From Diphasiastrum complanatum (Eukaryota; Streptophyta; Lycopodiopsida; Lycopodiales; Lycopodiaceae), in NCBI GenBank assembly GCA_029204225.1, contig CM055097.1, positions 29,417,785 to 29,481,784 of the forward strand: 64,000 bases of DNA, written 5' to 3'. This document shows positions 59,911-64,000 of this stretch, in pieces. Below the pieces are notes generated by a model. The model was not told where the DNA came from. It saw nothing but the letters and a program-made list of their open reading frames with translations, and searched no databases. Position 1 is the stretch's first letter. Each line of letters opens with the position of its first letter. The translations under genes were made by a program, and so were the position numbers.

Positions 59911-60981
59911 TGTGTTTGTTGTTTCTTTTACTTTTTCTTCGTTCTTCTGTAGTTACAGCTCTTACGGTTCTTCCTCTTGTTAGAACAGTTACAAAACTGA
60001 AGCGTTACTCATATTGCAACGTGTATTTCCTAGCTTGTCAGTGGGAGTCACGGATCCGATACTCAGCTACATGCATAAACCAGCCATATAACCAAACATA
60101 GCTCAAGAAGATCAACGTTCTGAAACATGGAGCAATCCTACCACTATCTACTAAATCAGAAAGCAATCAAGAACAAGATTAACTACTGAAACAAGGAACA
60201 AGAAACAAGTAACTAGATTTCTAACAACATTTTAACAGTCTAAGAATCAAGAAACACTCATTTCTTGATGCCTAGATTGCTCAAGAACAATCAAGAACTG
60301 GAATGTAAGAAAGTATGCAAGATCTACACCACTATTCCAGCCTATTTAGTTTACTTGAGTGCTGATTCCTACCTTATTCCACAAACAAGAAATGAATCCT
60401 AATCCACAACTAAGCAAGAAACAAGGAAACAAGAAACTAGTTAATCCACAATACAAGAAAATCAAGCATGCTCATAGAAACTTCACTCAAAAACATTGCC
60501 ATGAACAAGGAGCTTAGAAATTATCAAGAACTCGTGGAGGATCTTCTTTATTTGCTCAAGAGAACTTGACAATATAGCTCTCTCACAAGAGGGGGGGGCT
60601 CTTAAATAAGCAAGAAGGATGCCCATGTGGAGCCCAAGTGGCAATTCCACCAAATTAGAAATTACATGTGGAATTTGCCCTTCCACTAAAGGTCACCATC
60701 AAAAGGTGGCTCACTCTAACTAATTTAAGGGGGGCCTACATTTATTTACAAAGCCTAGGAAATATGACTAGCTCCTACATGGTCGTTCCTTCTTTAGGAT
60801 ACACCATGTAGGCTCACATAGATATTTCAATGTCATCCTAACTAGTAATTTCTCGGCTCTGATGCTCGGCTCTCAGCTTCTTATGCTTTCCTCCTTCTGA
60901 GACCTCCTCGGTCTTGGGTGAGAGGTATTATGTGTCTTCGTCTTGGCTCGGCATCTAGGGATTCTCTAGAATCTGCTAACA
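59911..60981 (-). repeat. LTR family 4
   Basis: Right end ctgctaaca at 60981; on the minus strand it starts TGTTAGCAGATTC after a purine-rich tract (TTAGGGGTGGATAA). The left end (tgtgtttgttg, 59911) is placed where the Copia fragment stops at gagatgattc. About 60505-60980 matches 32305-32790. Confidence 0.7.
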
Positions 60982-63900
60982 TTATCCACCCCTAATCTGT
61001 TGCAGGACCCACTGCAACACCGGTGATGTCTTTCCGCTTGGCACTTGGAAAAGTGTGGATCTTTGTTCGATTCCGTAAAACTAGGTGCTTATTATTCGCA
61101 AAACTTATTTTTTTTTAAATTGGAAGTCTCTCAATTGGCCGCTACATTCCAGCCTTCCTGAGAACTTCTTGCGAGTCCTGCTCGTCTCGTCGTCATGTCG
61201 TTTGCTTTCTCTCGTTCATCTTTTGCCCCAAGGCTTCAAAAACTTGGAAGCAGAGCTTACTTCCAAAATTGAGAGGCCCCAGGTATTCTCTTATCTTCTC
61301 CACAAAGCCCATTTCCTGCCAGTCTTCCACCATGGTCACATAGCGTGAAGACATGAAGGCCGCTCTGTAGTATAGCCTGGCCATCATCTCATGGTCTTCT
61401 TCCAATTGGAGGGCTACATTCAGGTTGATCTTAATGGGATCCAAGCCTTGATCCCATAAACAATCTTGCTGCATCAGAAAGACCATAGATCTGCAATATT
61501 CGGCACTTTCTTGCACGCAAAGATTGGCACTTGTTTTGTACTTGTGCCCAAAGTCGAGGAACTGCAGCCTCAGATCATCTAGGGAGGTTCACTCTGAAAT
61601 TCCCGGAATGACTGGCCAGTTTACCAACTCCACTCACGGCTTTTTCACCGGCCATGGATTTCTAAGTTTGAGTGGCATGTAGAAGGGATCCTTTCGCTTC
61701 AATGTCGGTGCCTTCATATACTCTTGGAGTCGTTTGCTATCCTTTAGGACTTTATTCCGCCACTCCGGTTGCGGTTGTAGCACTGCAATGACCTCGGCCC
61801 TGGTGGAGTATTGGCTTTGATCTACGTCCTCTTTGCCTCCCCCTCATGTTGGGAGGGTATTTTCTCTCAAACTTTTCTGACTCTCTTGTGTCAGCCAATT
61901 TGCCTCTGGGCCTGGTAGGGGAAGTTGTCCTACGCGGTTGGGATGGCCTTGCCAGATAATCATCTAGGGCCTTGGTGCTCGTATCTTTTTCTTTGGCTTT
62001 CTCGCTTGTCGATGGCTCAGCTACGCCCGTGTTTTGTCTCTGGTTGATCTGCCAGGAAGTCATCATCAACCCCCATGTTGGTGTCTGGAAGGTCTAGGAT
62101 GGAATGATCTGGAGAGAGAGGTGCGAGGGTGATAGGTTTAGGAGGAGGTGGGATCAACAAGTTATACGCCACACTAGGGGAGTGGAGTTGTTGGAGGAAC
62201 TCGTTCCGTTGGGCTTTGTATGTGTCAGCTGGACCTTTTGATGGGCCCATTATTTTGCTAGGAGGCGATGGAGAGAGGGAAGATGAAAGAATCGGGAAGT
62301 TGGAATAAATGTTTTGGAAAAATTAAATGCAGAGTAGGAGGAGGGGTTAAAGGTGGGAGGGGGTCGGGGAAAAGTTTTGGAAGCAGTATCGGCTCTCTGG
62401 CCACTCGATCTTGAGCTACCTTCTGAAGGTTGGGTTTGCCTACCCTGATTTCCTGCTCCATCATTCCCATCATCGTTCTGTGGCTTCGTTGATTGAGCGC
62501 CTGCTTGGGCCTTGCACATCATGTCCCATAATTGGTTCACCTTGTCCAAGACTTGCTGCAGGGTCTTCGTGGTATCTTCCAGCTACTTCTGGGACTCCAG
62601 GATGATCTTCTCTTGCTTGGCCACAATTGTTTCAAAATTTTTCTTTTCGGCCTCTCGTTCTTGGATTAGCCTTACATACTTTTCCATCCGAATGGCTGAG
62701 GCCTGTGGGCCTAGAACTAAATATCCTTGGGCTTGACTAGAGGAGCATCGACTGTCATTGCACTCAATGATCCGTCACGTACTTGGTCGATTTGGACCAT
62801 CTGGTGCTTCGGTTGTTGCTGGACCTCTTCCAGAGCGGTCTTCTGTCCGGCCATCACAGATCTGGTTTCTACTATCTCGTTTTCTTTCTCTTTGGCCAGC
62901 CTTTGATATTGCACAATTTCTTGGTCTTGATGCTGGACCCTGCTCTCGAGCATTTGATATTGGCTAACCAACCAATGCATATGGTAGCTCGTTTCAGATA
63001 GGCCGATCATTGAGCGTTTGGCTACTTTGGTGAGCTTCTCAGGGTTAGCGAGGATTGGGTACTGATCTGGGGTGTGGGATGGTGAGGCTAAACCAAAAAA
63101 TAAACGTTGGGTTAGAGCTGAAGATGGAGGTGGAGGTGGATGTGGAAGTAGTGGAGGGATGATGTTAGTAACTGTTGTGGTGGTGGTGGTTAGTGGAGGG
63201 GTCAGACTTCTTCCTGGCTGCCTCCCCTTCTCTGGCTCGTTGTCGCTTATTTCCATCAGGTCTGCAGCATCAAAATATTGTGATGTGTCCAATGTGTGGA
63301 CTTGCTAGGCCTGTAGTTGTTGGTCTTGTGGTTGTTGAGCCGCTTCCGTGACCTGGGCACTGGATATCCCCACCCCCCCCCCCCCCCCCCCCAAAACTTG
63401 TGTCGATGGTGATGTTGGTGGCGTTGGCATGGTAATCAGTGTGGGTGGGGTGGTGACTTTATCTGGCTGATCGGTGACTTGAGATACTGTAGTGTCAGGT
63501 GCTGGTGTAGAGGTAGTTGCTCCATCACCCCCGTCGATGACATGTGAGGGTGACGAGTGTTGTTGTGAGGCTGTGGATGAGCTTCCATCATCTGAGGTAG
63601 AACCATCTGAAACTGATCCCACTGGTGATGTGCTTCCATCTTGAAGCTTCTTTTGCATCCTTTGTTGCCTTGTGTCTGGCAACTGGGCCTTGGAGGTATC
63701 GGCCTCTTGAGCTCCGGAGGTTGCAACTGCTTGTGGGTCCGGTTGTGGGATTCTTTGCTTCTGGGAGAATATTGGTGTTTACTCGTTTAGGCTGGGATCC
63801 CGATGGTGAAGTGGCCCTTGATCGTGCATGCTTGGACTTTTTTTACTCAATGGGAATTTCTAATGCCTTGTCCGCAAGCTGCAAGTGTTGTTGAAGCTTT

Positions 63901-64000
63901 GGCCTGTTCTGGACTTGGTGGAGGGTGATATCTATCAAGAGGTATCCGAGTACTATTATCGACTGCTTGTTCTTAAAGCAGTCATGTAGGTAGTTCAAAG
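60982..64000 (-). pseudogene. Gag-like Ser/Thr/Pro-rich coiled-coil coding region beside LTR family 4
   Basis: Minus-strand coding sequence, higher in G+C than the rest of the window, running 5' to 3' from beyond 64000 to about 61190. In order: Ser/Thr/Pro/Gln-rich N-terminal part (63305-63682), including a Gly run encoded by the C tract; acidic block MDTSQYFDAADLMEISDNEP then Pro-rich (near 63290-63100); coiled coil with QYQMLESRVQHQDQEIVQYQ, continuing after a frameshift near 62730 with EKYVRLIQEREAEKKNFETI; Pro-rich and basic parts; and a C-terminal part with LNVALQLEEDHEMMARLYYR. One stop (TAG) lies near 62580 and others near 61640 and 61585. No protease, RT or integrase motif was found. 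I infer the gag-like protein of a non-autonomous or truncated LTR element, but homology is not established. Confidence 0.45.
63373..63392. repeat. Poly-C tract of 20 bases
   Basis: Twenty consecutive C. On the minus strand it encodes a glycine run inside the gag-like region. Confidence 0.95.

Overview
The window is plant nuclear DNA, AT-rich overall. Three host genes can be read by hand: the last exon of a plant ornithine carbamoyltransferase (OTC) at about 1.0-1.2 kb on +, a full dormancy/auxin-repressed (DRM/ARP) gene in several exons at 16.4-18.05 kb on -, and a SAUR auxin-response gene at 30.35-30.74 kb on -. Spliced exons with plant GT..AG sites, tRNA-Met-type primer binding sites and very dense Copia remnants all fit a large, repeat-rich land-plant genome. 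I cannot name the species.

Layout: 0-4.6 kb is the OTC 3' end with a 210-bp tandem duplication. 4.6-14.4 kb is a nested pair: a decayed minus-strand Copia (A) whose right-hand LTR is split by a plus-strand Copia (B), with ATCAC on both sides of B. 14.4-16.4 kb is non-genic. 16.4-18.05 kb is DRM/ARP, with about five tandem intronic repeat units, each built like acceptor + 9 nt + donor. 18.47-18.90 kb is a fold-back MITE. 21-26.5 kb holds Copia remnants and a 214-bp tandem repeat. 28.5-31.7 kb is the SAUR gene with tandem duplications on both sides. 31.6-37.8 kb and 43.4-49 kb are stacked LTR elements in several families, ending in a Ty3/Gypsy relic. 49-60 kb is LTR fragments, microsatellites and long gene-free stretches. 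60-64 kb is an LTR next to a Ser/Thr/Pro-rich, coiled-coil, gag-like coding region without recognisable pol.

The most unusual segment is 37.8-43.4 kb. It interrupts a Copia element between gag and integrase and has no retroelement signature. It carries a decayed, spliced plus-strand gene whose blocks look like a DDE transposase (candidate D, then GDLK..CxxC, then QGMEKSH). A minus-strand gene with a CxxC..CxxxC cluster ends 33 bp from it. Two more gene fragments and an array of about 16-bp repeats in front of the transposase complete it. I read it as a multi-gene DNA transposon of a poorly described class.

A second theme is a Copia family (21, 36, 45 and 59 kb) in which the reverse transcriptase core is replaced by a shared region of about 1 kb, so these copies probably depended on other elements to move. 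All boundaries, exon joins and family calls were read by eye, without alignment software.
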